A DNA stretch of 64,000 nucleotides from Hetaerina americana (GCA_022747635.1 JAKTNV010000020.1:2393501-2457500); one strand, 5' to 3'; numbered from the stretch's first letter, positions 23,266 to 34,518 are shown. Numbers and translations: made by a program. Notes: a model not told the origin generated them from the sequence alone.

Positions 23266-26200
23266 AAATGCGTAAGTGAGCCAACGCTTGCATTAATTTC
23301 GAAAAATCCGAATAACTTGCGCTCAAGGAAGATGCGGAAACATAATGCAATCATGGAGTTGCGCGAATCGCGGAAAAATCTTGCTCTCCCAGGGTGGCGT
23401 GCGCGAAACGACCGCGAATAAAAATAAAATCGGAAATACCGAGGGAGTAAGTCCGAGTGAGCCGTATGCAGCCCACGAACTATTCAGAAGGGATGCTAGC
23501 TCCTTCAAGTCGGCAGGCCTGGAGCCAGGCCTATTGTAAACATTCTGGTACCTGCCAGGCTTAGCATGGACGGCAATGTCGCTTCAAGCACTAGCAAGGA
23601 AGCCTGCGTATTCCTCAACCATTTAATGCCTCACTTTCATTAAATGCAGCAATTGGTGAGAGGATCTCTAATTACCGACGAATCAAAATAAAAGAGGGCG
23701 ATGAAAGCGCACGACTAAACTAAACATAAAAATGACGATTGAGATAAGCGTCATAAAGGAGGCAGGAGATGGGAACAGATGGATTAGGCAGGCAAATTCT
23801 TAAGTGACCGAATTTCCATAAGCTGACGGGGGAGGGGGTGGGGGCGGTCGGATTCCTGTCCGGGTGATCTGTGCGGTTTTCTGCACAGGAGAACTTTCAG
23901 CGGCGCAAGAGGCGCCTCAGGGGAAGGAACCGAAGGACACGCCATGCAGCTTAGTAGTGGACTCGGGGACACTTCCGGCAGTTCATGGGTTTCATTTGGG
24001 AGGTGTCCGTGTCTTAGCGAATGGTCATTCCAGTGCAAATAACATCGCCGGGTTCGATTTTTATCGCGCTCCATTCAAAGGATCGATTCCAATCGCCTCG
24101 GCTCTATGCTTTGCCGCGCTTCCGTCGGGGGGAGCAGCGGTGCGAGATTGCAATGGCAGCGATTTCACTCGACGTATTTTTGGAGATCTTTTATTGCATC
24201 TTAAAATATAAAACAATTCAAAAAACTACCCAGATATGCATTCAAATATCCTCGTTTCATAGGAAAACGGGACAAAGGTTCTTGGATGCGGGAAAGGCAA
24301 AACCTCTTCCCCCCCCCCTTCGACTTAAGCTCAGAACATCCTAACATTTTCCAATTAGATGAAGGATGAAAAACAGAAGGAGGGGAAGAAATGATAAGAG
24401 AATGAGATTGTCAAGTAGGTCTCTCGAGGATGAATGCCCTTGATATTAATCCTAACTTACCTGAAGAAATGTATGCCTTAAAATTATCTCATGCTCAGCT
24501 CTCCGAACGAAAATAATTAGCGTACGTGTACTCGGAGTACCAATGACCTAGAGATAAACGCAACCAGATAGGTGAAGTCCCTTTAATCTACAAAAATAAC
24601 AACCCCGCCTCTGCAATGGATTGATTTTTGGGCAGCCTTCCCCCGCATCCATCCGAGCCCGACCCGAAGGACCCGCACCCGACATCCGCGCCAGCTCCTC
24701 CAGTAAACCCTTCGCCGGATGGCGCCGAACAAACCGTTCGCTGCCGAGAAAGGCGACCACTCGTCTTCCGAGCCGAATCCAAACTGCATTGAGAGCGTAA
24801 AAAACTAATTAATTCGACTCTAAGACATCTTTGCAGGAAACACGGAAATGAAATGAAAATGAGGGCGCATAGGGCGCGAACCCCCGATGAGGGTCTTCGG
24901 GGGCTCAGGGCGCAACCGCAGCCCAGGCATGGCTTTCATGAGCTGAGTCCCAGGTGATCCTCCACCTCTGCTTATTCCAGTTACTGCATTTCGACAGGCG
25001 GCATTGTGGGCAGGGTGCAGGGCTACTGTTGGAAAGGGACCAGCGGTCTGATCATTGGCCATACATTCGGGCACAAGCCAATCTAGAAAACTTACCACGG
25101 GGTGTTCTGGTTAACACAGTTTCGTGGGAAATGGCACTGGTATCATTTAGTCTTTTAATGGGCGACTTTCACACTGCTTTTTTCGTAGTCCCGGGGGGGG
25201 GTGCAAAATATCAAACTTCTAGAAATGTAGTGCATCCATTAAAAAACAACAAGCGACTTGATTACCATCATGATTTGACGATGCATCCTAAGGGTCAACA
25301 GAAAAACGGTGAAAACTTTAGCAATGGAAACAATGGAGAACATTTGAATTTCACGATAATTTAAAACCCTCCATATAATTGGGAACTACGGGAATACAAT
25401 TGAAGTCATAACGGGGCGTTATCGTGGTCACTGGTCCGAATCCATCGATCCTCTGTTGAACGGATGACCCGCGAACTTGCTACTAGGGAATCTTACGAGA
25501 CTACAGCAACAGATTCGGTAGTGATTTATTATTCGGCTGCGATTGACTCGATTTGACTGACGCGGTGAACTGCAGTCTCCCAAGGGCCATTGTAGTCAAA
25601 GTATACATTGAATAGCTACAGCAGCAGAGAGACAATATATTTCCTTCGCACAATGTTCACAGTCAGACAGACACGTTTACAGTCTCGAAGTAAAACAGCG
25701 GAAAAGGTTAGACAAGCATTGCACAGACACCCACGGTAATTGCTTTCGGAATGAATTTTGAATAAATAAAACACTAACCATATACTCTTACAATCTAATT
25801 CGCAAACATTCGGAAGTGTTAGCCTCAATCTAAATAACATAATTATTCTTAGTATTATCGTTGTTTTTGTAGATGTCATTATTAATGCTGTTGCTATTGA
25901 TATTAGCGCTGCTATTATTACTGTTGATGTAATTGTTTATTTACTCTTTTTGGTTGTTTTTATTATTACCATTGTTATTTCTAATACTGTTATTATTATT
26001 ATTAAAGTTAATCTACCAGTTAAGGTATCTCTTGGATGGATACAAGTTTCCAAACAGTACAGCGAGAATACCTTTGGCTCTCCGAACAAAACATGTTATG
26101 TTCCGTACTGAACTCGCATGTATGTACCCTTGCCACCACTTTAACACGTTAGGGCTGCTCTGACAATTACACTGACTATTTGTTATTATTGGCCGTTCGG

Positions 26201-27090
26201 AATCAATCCTGTCGCGCATGTTGAACTTTAATTCTCTCATTCAAATGAATCATGCATATATGCAATATTTATGAAACGCACCTTGTTGGCATACAAAGCG
26301 CGTGAATGCTGAATAAGCGTTCTTCTGTTTAGCTTGGAAAAATAGTATAATTTTAATACGTTATCATATGTAACATCGTAGGCATTTTAACAGAAATGTA
26401 TTCCTTAACCCAGGAGCAGTTCAGTAAAAGGTCTGGTGTACACTCTTAGCACCATCGTGATTATTACTTTACCATTAATATTTCACTATTCTCGTCACAT
26501 ATTTTGTGAGCGATTCTCAAAGAAAAATCCATGTTACTTGTAAACATATCCTGCGAGTTGTACGACTGCAGGCTTCATCTGCTTTGCCTCTTTGGGCAAG
26601 AGTCTCTCATTCCCGAGAAAACAATTTGGTTTCCGTCCGCTTACAAGGAACTATTCGGTGCTTCATCCGCAACCCCACCTCCCGTTAGTAGATGTTAATT
26701 ACCAATGAAATCGGTCGTTAGATATTTCGATTAGATACGTCCTTGAAGATTTATACGGTTGAATGACCAACCGGAGGGACTCTCCGGCTATCGAAACTCA
26801 GTCGATTTGGTTAGCTGAAGCATTGACTCGGTGCCGTATCGGTTTTCTCAGCTCCGTTCAACTCCAGAATATAACTCGCCCCCTCCCCCGTTGTTATGAG
26901 GTGGAATCGTTCGTTCGATTATGAAAACACGCCAGCAATCATCCTGGATGAACGAGGCAAATATGATGAAAATATAATGATGGGGAAAACAAAATTTGCG
27001 ACGTACAACGTTCATACCAGTTTGAGGAAGGGTCCCCCCCTAACTTACTCCTCACTTTCTTCCCCCCCCCCACCTAACCGTACCTGAAAA
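23266..27090. other. Unassigned sequence
   Basis: No gene recognised. AT-rich ATT-repeat-like DNA lies at about 25850-26010. Open frames at 23864-24344 and 24954-25364 show no family features. A short 7-bp-stem hairpin (CCCCCGA/TCGGGGG) sits near 24870-24900. Confidence 0.45.
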
Positions 27091-27190
27091 TGGTTCAATG
27101 AACTGAAACGCGTTATGCGTTAGAAATAAATCTGTGGAAAAGTTCAAATTTTGTTTTTCTCATAATGACGAACTTCCACTACAAACATCT
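27091..27190 (+). repeat. Relic of hammerhead-like repeat (Penelope-like type)
   Basis: CCTGAAAATGGTTCAATGA followed by ACTGAAACGCGTT near 27091-27122 resembles a degraded hammerhead core: CTGA.., a short GTTC/GAAC stem, then GAAAC and a palindromic CGCG. About 25 bp downstream, AATAAATCTGTGGAAAAGT at 27126-27144 matches the hairpin arms at 34256-34399. The shared order (GAAACGCGTT, then the AATAAA-CTGTGGAAAAGT block) marks a related, older copy. Confidence 0.45.
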
Positions 27191-27747
27191 CGCCTGAATT
27201 TGTTGAATATAAAATAGAATGATTTTATGCCAGTGGAAAGCTACGAACGTGATTTCATCATTAAATGAAGGAAAACTGAGCCATATGGTATCTGCATCCG
27301 GAATTCGGTAGGCTACCTTTCATAGCCCTCGGATTGGCTCGCATTCTTGAAGAGGGCTAGTTATAATTCTCGCCAAGGATTATTTTCATAAACCTCTCCA
27401 AACCTGAAGAAGCAATCATTCATGCCTTCCAAGAGTGGGGAAAATAATAATGGGTAAAAAAAGTCGGAAGTTAGCTCAAAAATAGTATCATTAGGCAGTA
27501 ATTACGAGATAAAAGACCGGGGCTGAAGACGGTGTCAGAGGTCATTAGGGAGAGCAAAGAGCGGTGACCGCCAAGGAGCGAAGAGGGGAGGGTGACTCTC
27601 GGGGCGATCGAGGGAAGACGGCCAAGCGGGGACCGTCAATGAGTGACGTCACGCAACTCGAAAGACAAGGGATCGCAAGTGATCGCAGAGTCCTCCTGGT
27701 CTGTGACTTTCAGATCACGTTTCGGATCATCGTTTTCTGGCTGGTTT
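27191..27747. other. Unassigned sequence
   Basis: Nothing recognisable. Confidence 0.45.
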
Positions 27748-28280
27748 CATCTACATCTACATAATACCCCGCAAGCCGCCGCAGGGGAGTGTGGCGGGGG
27801 GTGTTAGGTCACTACCCGTAAAGATAACAATGCCACATGCAAAAACAACAACATGGAAAACTACACCCACAGCAGCGCACGCACTCATGTAAAAATCCCT
27901 TCATCCAACACTCATGCAAACACATAAGCCTTAAACCAACACAGAACTGTACCCCAGGATGCAGCACGAAAGCCATCCTACAACACGGAAGCCAGGACAC
28001 AACAAGAAAGAAGGCGAAACTCCACCACCACATGAACATGCAACACAACACGCTCTCCCCCCCGAGGAGACTGTGAAAGGTAGGGAATACGACCCAACGT
28101 TGCAGGTAGCGGGCAGTTCCCCCCGCGGAGAGGGACGAGGGATTGAAGGGGAGACTTAAAAAACAGATGGACAGAACACTAATGAGGTAATTCTGAAAGA
28201 ATGGGTTATGATAACGAAACACACGTGGTTAGTGAAAGAGCATACAATTGAGTAGAACTAATTATTCCCTAGACGCTGAG
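27748..28280 (-). mobile_element. LINE family A 3' UTR-only copy
   Basis: About 530 bp on the minus strand matching the 3' UTRs at 2434-2900 and 19891-20420. It ends at 27748 with the ACCCC...GGGGT terminal hairpin and the TGTAGATG-type tail. The 5' edge at about 28280 (GACGCTGAG) falls before any coding sequence. Frames inside it (27812-28222 and others) are not genes; they recur in the other copies only because the UTR is repeated. Confidence 0.88.
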
Positions 28281-29730
28281 AGTTCCCTGCCCTTTACGTC
28301 ACCGTGCGGGTCCGCTTCCTCGACAGTAAACCAGTTATTAAGAGAATTTACACGTGAATAACTAGAAATAACTTTAGGAGGGGGGGATGTCCCGTGCTGA
28401 ATTACGACACGGTAGTGAGTGAGGGCTGAGAGCGGAACAACAGCGTGACGTCATTTCCGGGCGAAACTCGGGACCCGTGAACCTCGAACACAATATCCTC
28501 GCTTCCAGTGAATCGAAATAACTTGATATATGTCACGCACGCATTTCAAAATGAATCACTATATTTTTTAAAGCGATTGCAATGAGGGCAATGTTAAGGG
28601 AGAGTGATTCTAATCACGAAACCTTTCTTAATGAAGCACGTAAAAGAAAAGAAGAAAAGAAGCTGCGGATGCGTCCACCATCTTCCAACATCAGTTTTCT
28701 CAATTGATTTGTCAAAAAACAGTCTCAAAGTTTCACTCTTCGCCGTTTTTCTTTCTACGTCCATTATATTTATTATTATTTTTCGCGATTGCATTCGAAC
28801 GTGGCAAAAAGGCGAGCGTTCGACGAAAGGACAAAAAGAAAAAGAAAATTCCGTTTCAGGTTTAATTGCTTCAAAGAGCGCCACGGAATCTTCTCGACGG
28901 GCAAACATAATTGTTTTCCGGGTTGGAGGAGGGATAAAACCACGGCGTTTATATTTCCTCGCTCGTCCGCCGTTGGAGCGGAGTGGCGGCGCTGCTGCTG
29001 GTGTGCGTCGGGCGTCCCCCTTGAAGGGGTACCCCCTTTCTTCCCGGGGCTCCATCAACCATTGCCGCTCATTAAAACCCCACAAAAGACGACGGGGAGG
29101 GAAGTTTAGGGGGAATGAGGGTGGAAATGAGAGGATGAATGAGGATTTATTCTGGGATGCGGAACCCTTAAGTATCAGCCAAGGATCACCTGAGAAGAGA
29201 TAGATCCCAGCTGTTTGGTCCATTTCCTTGCTTTTCGCTGGCGGGGATCACAGCAATTACCGCCGATGGTGCAGCGCTCCGTCTCACCTGACGCGGAGGG
29301 CGGCAATGAATGCATTCCCAGTTGCAGCCCAAAAGCAGCGATCCATCGCGGCCCATGGAAGGGCATATGTAAAGGTGGCACACGTCCATGGCATAAAAAA
29401 ACCCGAGCATGGCGGCATTAATGAACGAGATTTTGTTCCCTTTGGATATTTCATTGAGAGGAAGTGAAAGCTCTCCTCAATGTAGATGCCGATGAGGGAG
29501 ACCGAGGGAACATTACTGGAGACGCTGAGGGAGGCAAATGAACAGATTGCCAGAGGTCTTTGGATTACGTGAGAAGTAACACGTCATAAATTAATAGGCA
29601 TTGCTGTCCCGCAATACTAATCGGCGAATTCTTGGAAAAGAATAACAATGAAATTTTCACTTCCTTGAATATTTGTTGAGGCCGATAATGATGGGGGTTG
29701 GCGGCAATTATCGCGAGTGGATCCAATCTG
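28281..29730. other. Unassigned sequence with overlapping long frames on both strands
   Basis: Frames of about 200 codons overlap almost completely at 28604-29203 (+) and 28594-29223 (-). Neither shows known motifs, and the plus frame is lysine- and arginine-rich with one hydrophobic stretch. Mirror frames like this usually come from a shortage of stop codons in the composition. I do not call a gene. Confidence 0.4.
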
Positions 29731-29877
29731 TCAAATCGTAAACAAATAGTAATCATAGGTGGGTTGTGCTCAACGGAGAGAGATGTAACTCCGGGTGTCC
29801 CCCAGGGAATTGTAATAGGGCCTCTTCTGTTCTTAATATACATTAATGACTTACTGTAAGCACACACGTAGGTAGCA

Positions 29878-30783
29878 ATCTGAGGTTATTTGCTGACGAT
29901 ACGGTGGTATACAGGGAAATAAGGAGCCAACTAGATCGCGAGCTACTCTCTAGAGACTTAGACAATATCTCGGAATGGTGCAATAAATGGGGATTAACAC
30001 TTAATATAGATAAATGCGCAATTTTGAAATTTGGGAACAAAGGAAACGGCGAACAGGATATACACTACAAAATAGAGGGTTCAGTACTGACTACGGCCAA
30101 TCAAGTTAAATATTTGGGGGTTGTTCTAACACCACGCCTTTCATGGGGAGCACATATCAGGACAATATGCGGATCAGCTTAAAAGAAACTTGGCTTCATA
30201 AAACGGGTGGTGGGGAAATGCAATGAAAAAGTTAAATAGAGGTTTTATTTTGCTTTAGTTAGACCTCATTTGGAATATGCCGCAAGTATTTGGGATCCTT
30301 GGGAGAAAATTTGGCAAAAAGAATTAGTCAAAGTCCAGAGAAAATGCGCCAGATGCGCCAAAGCACGCACCTACGGGGTCTGTTCAAAAGGTATCGCGAA
30401 TTTTAAATTTTCGCGGGTTATGTTTATTTGATTTTCGATTTTTTTTGAGGCGTTATGTTGTTGTTTGGCAAAAAGAATTAGATTAAGTCCAGAGAAAATC
30501 CGCTAGATTCGTTAAAAATTGTTATGATAAGAACACAAGTGTGACAGGTCTCTTAGGGGATTTAGGCTGGGAACCACTTGAAGTGCGGAGAGAACAAGCG
30601 AGGCTTAGACTTTTAGAAAGGTTCAGAACAAACGAGTTTAACTATGACATCGAAGGAGTTATGGCCCCACACTACTTAGGTAGATCAGACCACAAAGATA
30701 AAATAAGGGAGATAGATTCCAAGACAGATAGGTTCAAATACTCATTCTTTCCCCGAACAATCAGAAGTCATAATAGTAAGTAA
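29878..30783 (+). pseudogene. LINE family A reverse transcriptase fragment
   Basis: Readable in two parts. 29878-30182 holds FADDTVVYREIRSQLD, NISEWCNKWGLTLNIDKCA and VKYLGVVLTPRLSWGAHI; after a stop come thumb motifs. 30541-30783 holds TGLLGDLGWEPLEVRREQ, LRLLERFRT and SFFPRTIRSHNSK. The part between is broken by the 30376-30464 insert and its flanking duplication. Both catalytic aspartates are present, but the protein is split. Confidence 0.85.
30376..30464. other. Foreign insert in a LINE, flanked by a long imperfect duplication
   Basis: LINE sequence ending near CGCACCTAC is interrupted by about 90 bp starting GGGGTCTGTTCAAAAGGTAT, which resembles the outer end of a mariner-like terminal repeat. 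The LINE then resumes at TTTGGCAAAAAGAATTAG, repeating about 40 bp already present at 30312-30352. The second copy of the flank is closer to the intact LINE at 33605. No second terminal repeat is visible, so this may be a rearrangement, not a clean transposition. Confidence 0.55.
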
Positions 30784-31084
30784 CCGACGTCCCTTTAGAA
30801 ATATTAAAAACATTGGATTTACAAGTCGGAGCAAAGTGAAACACTGCAAAGCTGTTAGGTATACTTTCAGGTGCATGTGTATGTAAGATGTAGATTGAGT
30901 GTTTGTGGGGTGTAAGTGTTCATGCATGAATGTATGCCATGTTCTTTTTTTTGGTGGATATATGATTTTGTGGTTATTGCATGCGGTTTTTTTTCTTTTT
31001 CTTTTCTAAGTTACGGGTGGTGTCCTAACACCCCCCGCCACACGCCCTTGCGGCTGCTTTCGGGGTATTAAGTAGATGTAGATG

Positions 31085-31719
31085 GATTTTCCCAGAACTT
31101 AGTCTGCAGAGAGAGACTGAGAATGACCAACGCCTTGCTCTCGGATTCATCGGAGTCGACTCGCTTGCATTTGCTCGAAGGAGTCTCATCCGCTGGTTAT
31201 GGAAGGACACAAGGAAAAGGTACGAAGACCATCGGCGGCGTGACAACGGGGAGGGACGTTCCTCATGCACGTTTTGAAGGCAATGCCCTTAAACGGAATG
31301 CCCGAGGGCGAGGCATGAGCAATCGCCAACCTTTTACTAGCACCTCGAAGACATTTCAAATGGCAGGCGATAAATACACAAATTACTCATACAAACTACG
31401 TTAAAATATATCTCCGTCAATGTTTTATGCTTCAATTAACAATGTATTTGAAATTTCCGTTGAAACTGGTCACCTAAGAATCGTAATGACCCGTTCTTTT
31501 GGATATAGATGCATTACAACAATTGACAAATCCGCACGGTCGTCTTTGTGAACAATACGTAGATAGATATGAATTTAAATGAAGAAGCGCAAGAGCGGAA
31601 AACATTAATTTCAGTGGTATACAGCGATATTTAACCACAAGAACAGAAATCAACCCGAAGGTCGATTTGGAAGGTGATGGTATAGTTAACCCAGTACTAC
31701 ATGTACTATTCAGTACTAC
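31085..31719. other. Unassigned sequence
   Basis: One 93-codon frame at 31123-31404 (+) has no recognisable motif. Nothing else seen. Confidence 0.45.
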
Positions 31720-31905
31720 TCGTAAGCCAGGGTAATAAGGGGGCCAGTGCCTTTCCCTGTGCCGGTTATGGTTTCTCAGGAAGATCTGGTACCCGAAAAA
31801 TCACATAGCTTGAGTGGATTTGAGGGTGCCTAGAAAGGTATGCCCGGGAATCGAGACCGCGCCCTCAACGCTCTACCCCTGGACTACCGCGACCCACGCA
31901 GCGAC
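31720..31905 (-). mobile_element. tRNA-derived SINE, minus strand
   Basis: The reverse complement starts near 31900 with GCGGTAGTCCAGGGGTAGAG, an A-box-like head resembling tRNA-Asp/Gly. About 30 bp later comes GGTCTCGATTCCCGGGC, a B-box-like string. The body continues through GGGTACCAGATCTTCC to about 31720. It differs from the SINEs at 8570 and 55547. No target duplication or tail was identified, so the 3' end is approximate. Confidence 0.6.
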
Positions 31906-31998
31906 TTTAAGGAGCTAAAAAATAAGGGATTTATGATGCAAGAAACAGTCCCTCTCTAGACACGTCCCCTATAATAAATAGATCGCTTTAATCATTCA

Positions 31999-32340
31999 TT
32001 GTCATTTAAATTTTTACGCGAAGGAATGAAGACGTACATCCCGTCCAAACTCAAATGCGACAGTAAGGAACCTAGATGGTACAACGGGGAAGTCAGATCG
32101 GCATTAAGAAGGCAAAGAAAGCTACAGTCAAATTTTAAAAAGAGTTTAAAAATTGACGATATAATTTATATGAATACAACCAAACAGCAACTAAAAGAAT
32201 GTCGTAGTAAGACGAAAAGTATTATGCGCACAGCACTACACTCTTTTAAATCTAAAATGCTAAGCGAATATCTTGAGGAAAATCCAAAGTCATTGTGGTC
32301 CTATAAGTACAGAGTAAACGTCCAACTGTTCATTCTTTGA
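31999..32340 (+). pseudogene. LINE family A linker domain (between endonuclease and RT)
   Basis: 113 codons with the conserved EPRWYNGEVRSALRRQRKL stretch that follows the endonuclease in these LINEs, and later SKMLSEYLEENPKSLWSYK. A frameshift near 32320-32335 throws the frame into a stop; the reading continues in the overlapping frame at 32337. The endonuclease itself is absent by 5' truncation. Confidence 0.8.
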
Positions 32341-33551
32341 AGACGGAAAATAAAGAAATCATTACAGATAGCGTGAAAAAGGCAAATATTTTAAACCATA
32401 TTTTCCAGAGCGTCTACAACAAAAACACAAACGCACCAAACGATCCTCCACACCCACCCGGGGAACACATGAGCGATCTTACACTGACCAAGCAGGGAAT
32501 AGTACATCTGCTCCGTAGTATCAAAGCACATAAGGCACCTGGTCCGGAAGAAATACCTGCTAGAATATTAAAGGAATTAGCTGAAGACATTGCTCCATTT
32601 TTACATATTGTTTATCTAAAATCGATAGAAGAAGGCTCAGTACCTCGCGACTGGAAGCTAGCCCATATAACTCCCATCTATAAAGGCGGCGGTGGGAATA
32701 AACCAACCAATTACCGACCCATGTCTTCAACATCGATCTCTTGTAAAATATTGGAACACATTATTGTCACTAACATTATGAGATTTCTTGATAGTAGGAA
32801 AATACTAATCCACAACCAGCACGGATTTAGGAAAAGCAGATCTTGCGAAACACAACTTGGTCTCTTCATTCACGATATACTTAGATCGGGAGAAAACAAC
32901 ACACAAGTCAATGCAGTATTCCTGGATTTCAAAAAAGCCTTCGACAAAGTCCCACACAATAAATTGTTACATAAACTTAAATACTATGGGATCAATGAGA
33001 AAATAATTAATTGGATTAGAGACTTCTTGTCAAACCGCAAACAAATAGTAGTCATAGATGGGTTGTGCTCAACGGAGAGAGATGTAACTTCGGGAGTCCC
33101 ACAGGGAAGTGTAATAGGGCCTCTTCTGTTCTTAATATACATAAATGACTTAAGCATACACGTTAGTAGCAACCTAAGGTTATTTGCTGACGACACGGTG
33201 ATATACAGGGAAATAAGGAGCCAACTAGATCGCGAGCTACTCTCTAGAGACTTAGACAATATCTCGGGATGGTGCAATAAATGGGGATTAACACTTAATA
33301 TAGATAAATGTGCAGTTTTGAAATTTTGGAATAAAGGAAGCGAGGAACAGGATATAAACTACAAAATAGAGGGTTCAGTATTGACTACGGCAAATCAAGT
33401 TAAATATTTGGGGGTTGTTCTAACACCACGCCTTTCATGGGGAGCACACATCAGGATAATATGCGGATCAGCTTTAAAGAAACTTGGCTTCATTAAACGG
33501 GTGGTGGGGAAATGTAATGAAAAAGTTAAAGAGAGGTGTTATTTTCTGTAG
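32337..33551 (+). CDS. LINE family A reverse transcriptase, palm and fingers
   Basis: A 404-codon uninterrupted frame with all main motifs in order: KAHKAPGPEEIPARIL, DWKLAHITPIYKGGG, NYRPMSSTSISCKILEHII, NQHGFRKSRSCETQL, motif A LDFKKAFDKVP (aspartate at residue 197), GVPQGSVIGPLLFLIYINDL, and LRLFADDTVIYREI with the catalytic pair at residues 285-286. WCNKWGLTLNIDKCA and VKYLGVVLTPRLSWGAH follow. The RNA-templated polymerase core looks intact. The frame ends at 33551 because about 2 bp are missing relative to the 30.2-kb copy (CYFL instead of CYFALVRPH). Start chosen at the first ATG; in an intact element it would be internal. Confidence 0.9.
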   Translation: MKTENKEIITDSVKKANILNHIFQSVYNKNTNAPNDPPHPPGEHMSDLTLTKQGIVHLLRSIKAHKAPGPEEIPARILKELAEDIAPFLHIVYLKSIEEGSVPRDWKLAHITPIYKGGGGNKPTNYRPMSSTSISCKILEHIIVTNIMRFLDSRKILIHNQHGFRKSRSCETQLGLFIHDILRSGENNTQVNAVFLDFKKAFDKVPHNKLLHKLKYYGINEKIINWIRDFLSNRKQIVVIDGLCSTERDVTSGVPQGSVIGPLLFLIYINDLSIHVSSNLRLFADDTVIYREIRSQLDRELLSRDLDNISGWCNKWGLTLNIDKCAVLKFWNKGSEEQDINYKIEGSVLTTANQVKYLGVVLTPRLSWGAHIRIICGSALKKLGFIKRVVGKCNEKVKERCYFL

Positions 33552-33940
33552 TTAGACCTCATTTGGAATATGCCGCAAGTATTTGGGATCCGTGGGAGAA
33601 AATTTGGCAAAAAGAATTAGATAAAGTCCAGAGAAAATCCGCTAGATTCGTTAAAAATTGTTATGATAAAAACAAAAGTGTGACAGGTCTCTTAGGGGAT
33701 TTAGGCTGGGAACCACTTGAAGTGCGGAGAGAACAAGCGAGGCTTAGACTTTTAGAAAGGTACAGAACAAACGAGTTTAACTATGACACTGAAGGAATTA
33801 TAATGGCCCCACACTACTTAGGTAGATCAGACCACAAAGATAAAATAAGGGAGATAGATTCCAGGACAGATAGGTACAAATACTCATTCTTTCCCCGAAC
33901 AATCAGAAATCATAATAGTAAGAAACCGAAGTCACTTTAG
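33536..33940 (+). pseudogene. LINE family A ORF2 C-terminus
   Basis: Continues the previous frame after a frameshift: VRPHLEYAASIWDPWEK, LDKVQRKSARFVKNCYDKNKS, VTGLLGDLGWEPLEVRREQ, HYLGRSDHKDKIREID and SFFPRTIRNHNSK, stopping at 33938-33940. The region is thumb and C-terminal domain of the same polyprotein. Confidence 0.88.
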
Positions 33941-34255
33941 AAATATTAAAAACATTGAATTTACAAGTCGGAACAAAATTAAACACTATAGAGATGTTAG
34001 GTATACTTTCAGGTGCATGTGTATGTAAGGTGTAGATTGAGTGTTTGCATGTGTGTGGGGTGTAAGTGTTCATGCATGAATGTATGCCATGTTTTTTTTT
34101 ATATATATGATTTTGTCGTTATTGCATGCGGTTTTTTTTTCTTTTTTTTCTTTTTCTTTTCTAAATTACGGGTGGTATCCTAGCACCCCCCGCCACACGC
34201 CCTTGCGGCTGCTTTCGGGGTATTAAGTAGATGTAGATGTAGAAATGAAATGAAA

Positions 34256-34399
34256 TAATTGATATCCATTATTAAAATAGCAAGAAAGACTCGTACTTTT
34301 CCACAGATTTTATTATACGGTACAACGCGTTTCACCGTATAATAAAATCTGTGGAAAAGTACGAGTATTTCTTGCTATTTTAATAATGGATATCAATTA
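34256..34399. repeat. Near-perfect 66-bp hairpin with 12-nt loop
   Basis: Arms 34256-34321 and 34334-34399 are complementary over almost their full length, with loop ACAACGCGTTTC. Read on the minus strand, the loop is GAAACGCGTTGT, matching the GAAAC plus palindromic CGCG seen at 27.1 kb and close to the GAAATACGCG at 35.4 kb. The hairpin lies about 10 bp after the tail of the LINE at 31985-34245. It probably derives from a Penelope-like or hammerhead-carrying repeat inserted head to head. Confidence 0.9.
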
Positions 34400-34480
34400 C
34401 TTCCACGAAGTGAAGCCTGAAACAATAGAATATATGAAATGATTGACTTTGTAATTCCACACACCTCATTTAAAAAACAC

Positions 34481-34513
34481 GACCCAGGTTTCGACGTTGA
34501 ACATCATCATCAG
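34481..34513 (-). ncRNA. Hammerhead-ribozyme-like motif, minus strand
   Basis: Read on the minus strand: CTGATGA, one extra T, a stem GATG/CGTC with loop TTCAA, then GAAAC, then CTGGGTC. The last part can form a 3-bp stem III (ACC/GGT) before the candidate cleavage base C of GTC. CTGATGA, GAAA and the NUH site are the conserved hammerhead core. The single extra base before stem II is off consensus and could reduce or abolish activity. Penelope-like elements are known to carry hammerhead motifs with a very short stem III. Confidence 0.5.
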
Positions 34514-34518
34514 ACCAC

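Larger units (their letters stand above)
29731..31084 (+). mobile_element. LINE family A copy, 5'-truncated, plus strand
   Basis: Starts within the palm at about 29731 and ends with the hairpin block and GTAGATGTAGATG tail at 31084. It is very similar to the copy at 31985-34245 and carries LRLFADDTVVYREIRS near 29880, so it is fairly young. Frameshifts near 29855 (tandem-like GTAAGCA) and a stop near 30181 break the frame. A foreign about 90-bp insert with a repeated flank interrupts it at 30376-30464. Confidence 0.9.
31985..34245 (+). mobile_element. LINE family A, best-preserved copy
   Basis: About 2.26 kb, 5'-truncated in the linker between endonuclease and reverse transcriptase. It contains a nearly complete reverse transcriptase, the C-terminal domain ending at 33940, and a 3' UTR with CATGCATGAATG and a T-rich stretch. 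The ACCCCCCGCC...GGGGTATTA hairpin block and GTAGATGTAGATGTAGA tail end at about 34245. Only two frameshifts separate the three coding blocks. The hairpin repeat at 34256 begins about 10 bp beyond the tail. Confidence 0.93.

Noticed and set aside
24866..24905. Possible structured RNA or tRNA-like string
   Set aside because: Only a 7-bp stem; no A box/B box pair or tRNA cloverleaf could be drawn.
28594..29223. Two overlapping about 200-codon frames on opposite strands
   Set aside because: Neither has recognisable domains, and mirror-open frames arise from stop-codon-poor composition. There is no splice or start context that favours either.
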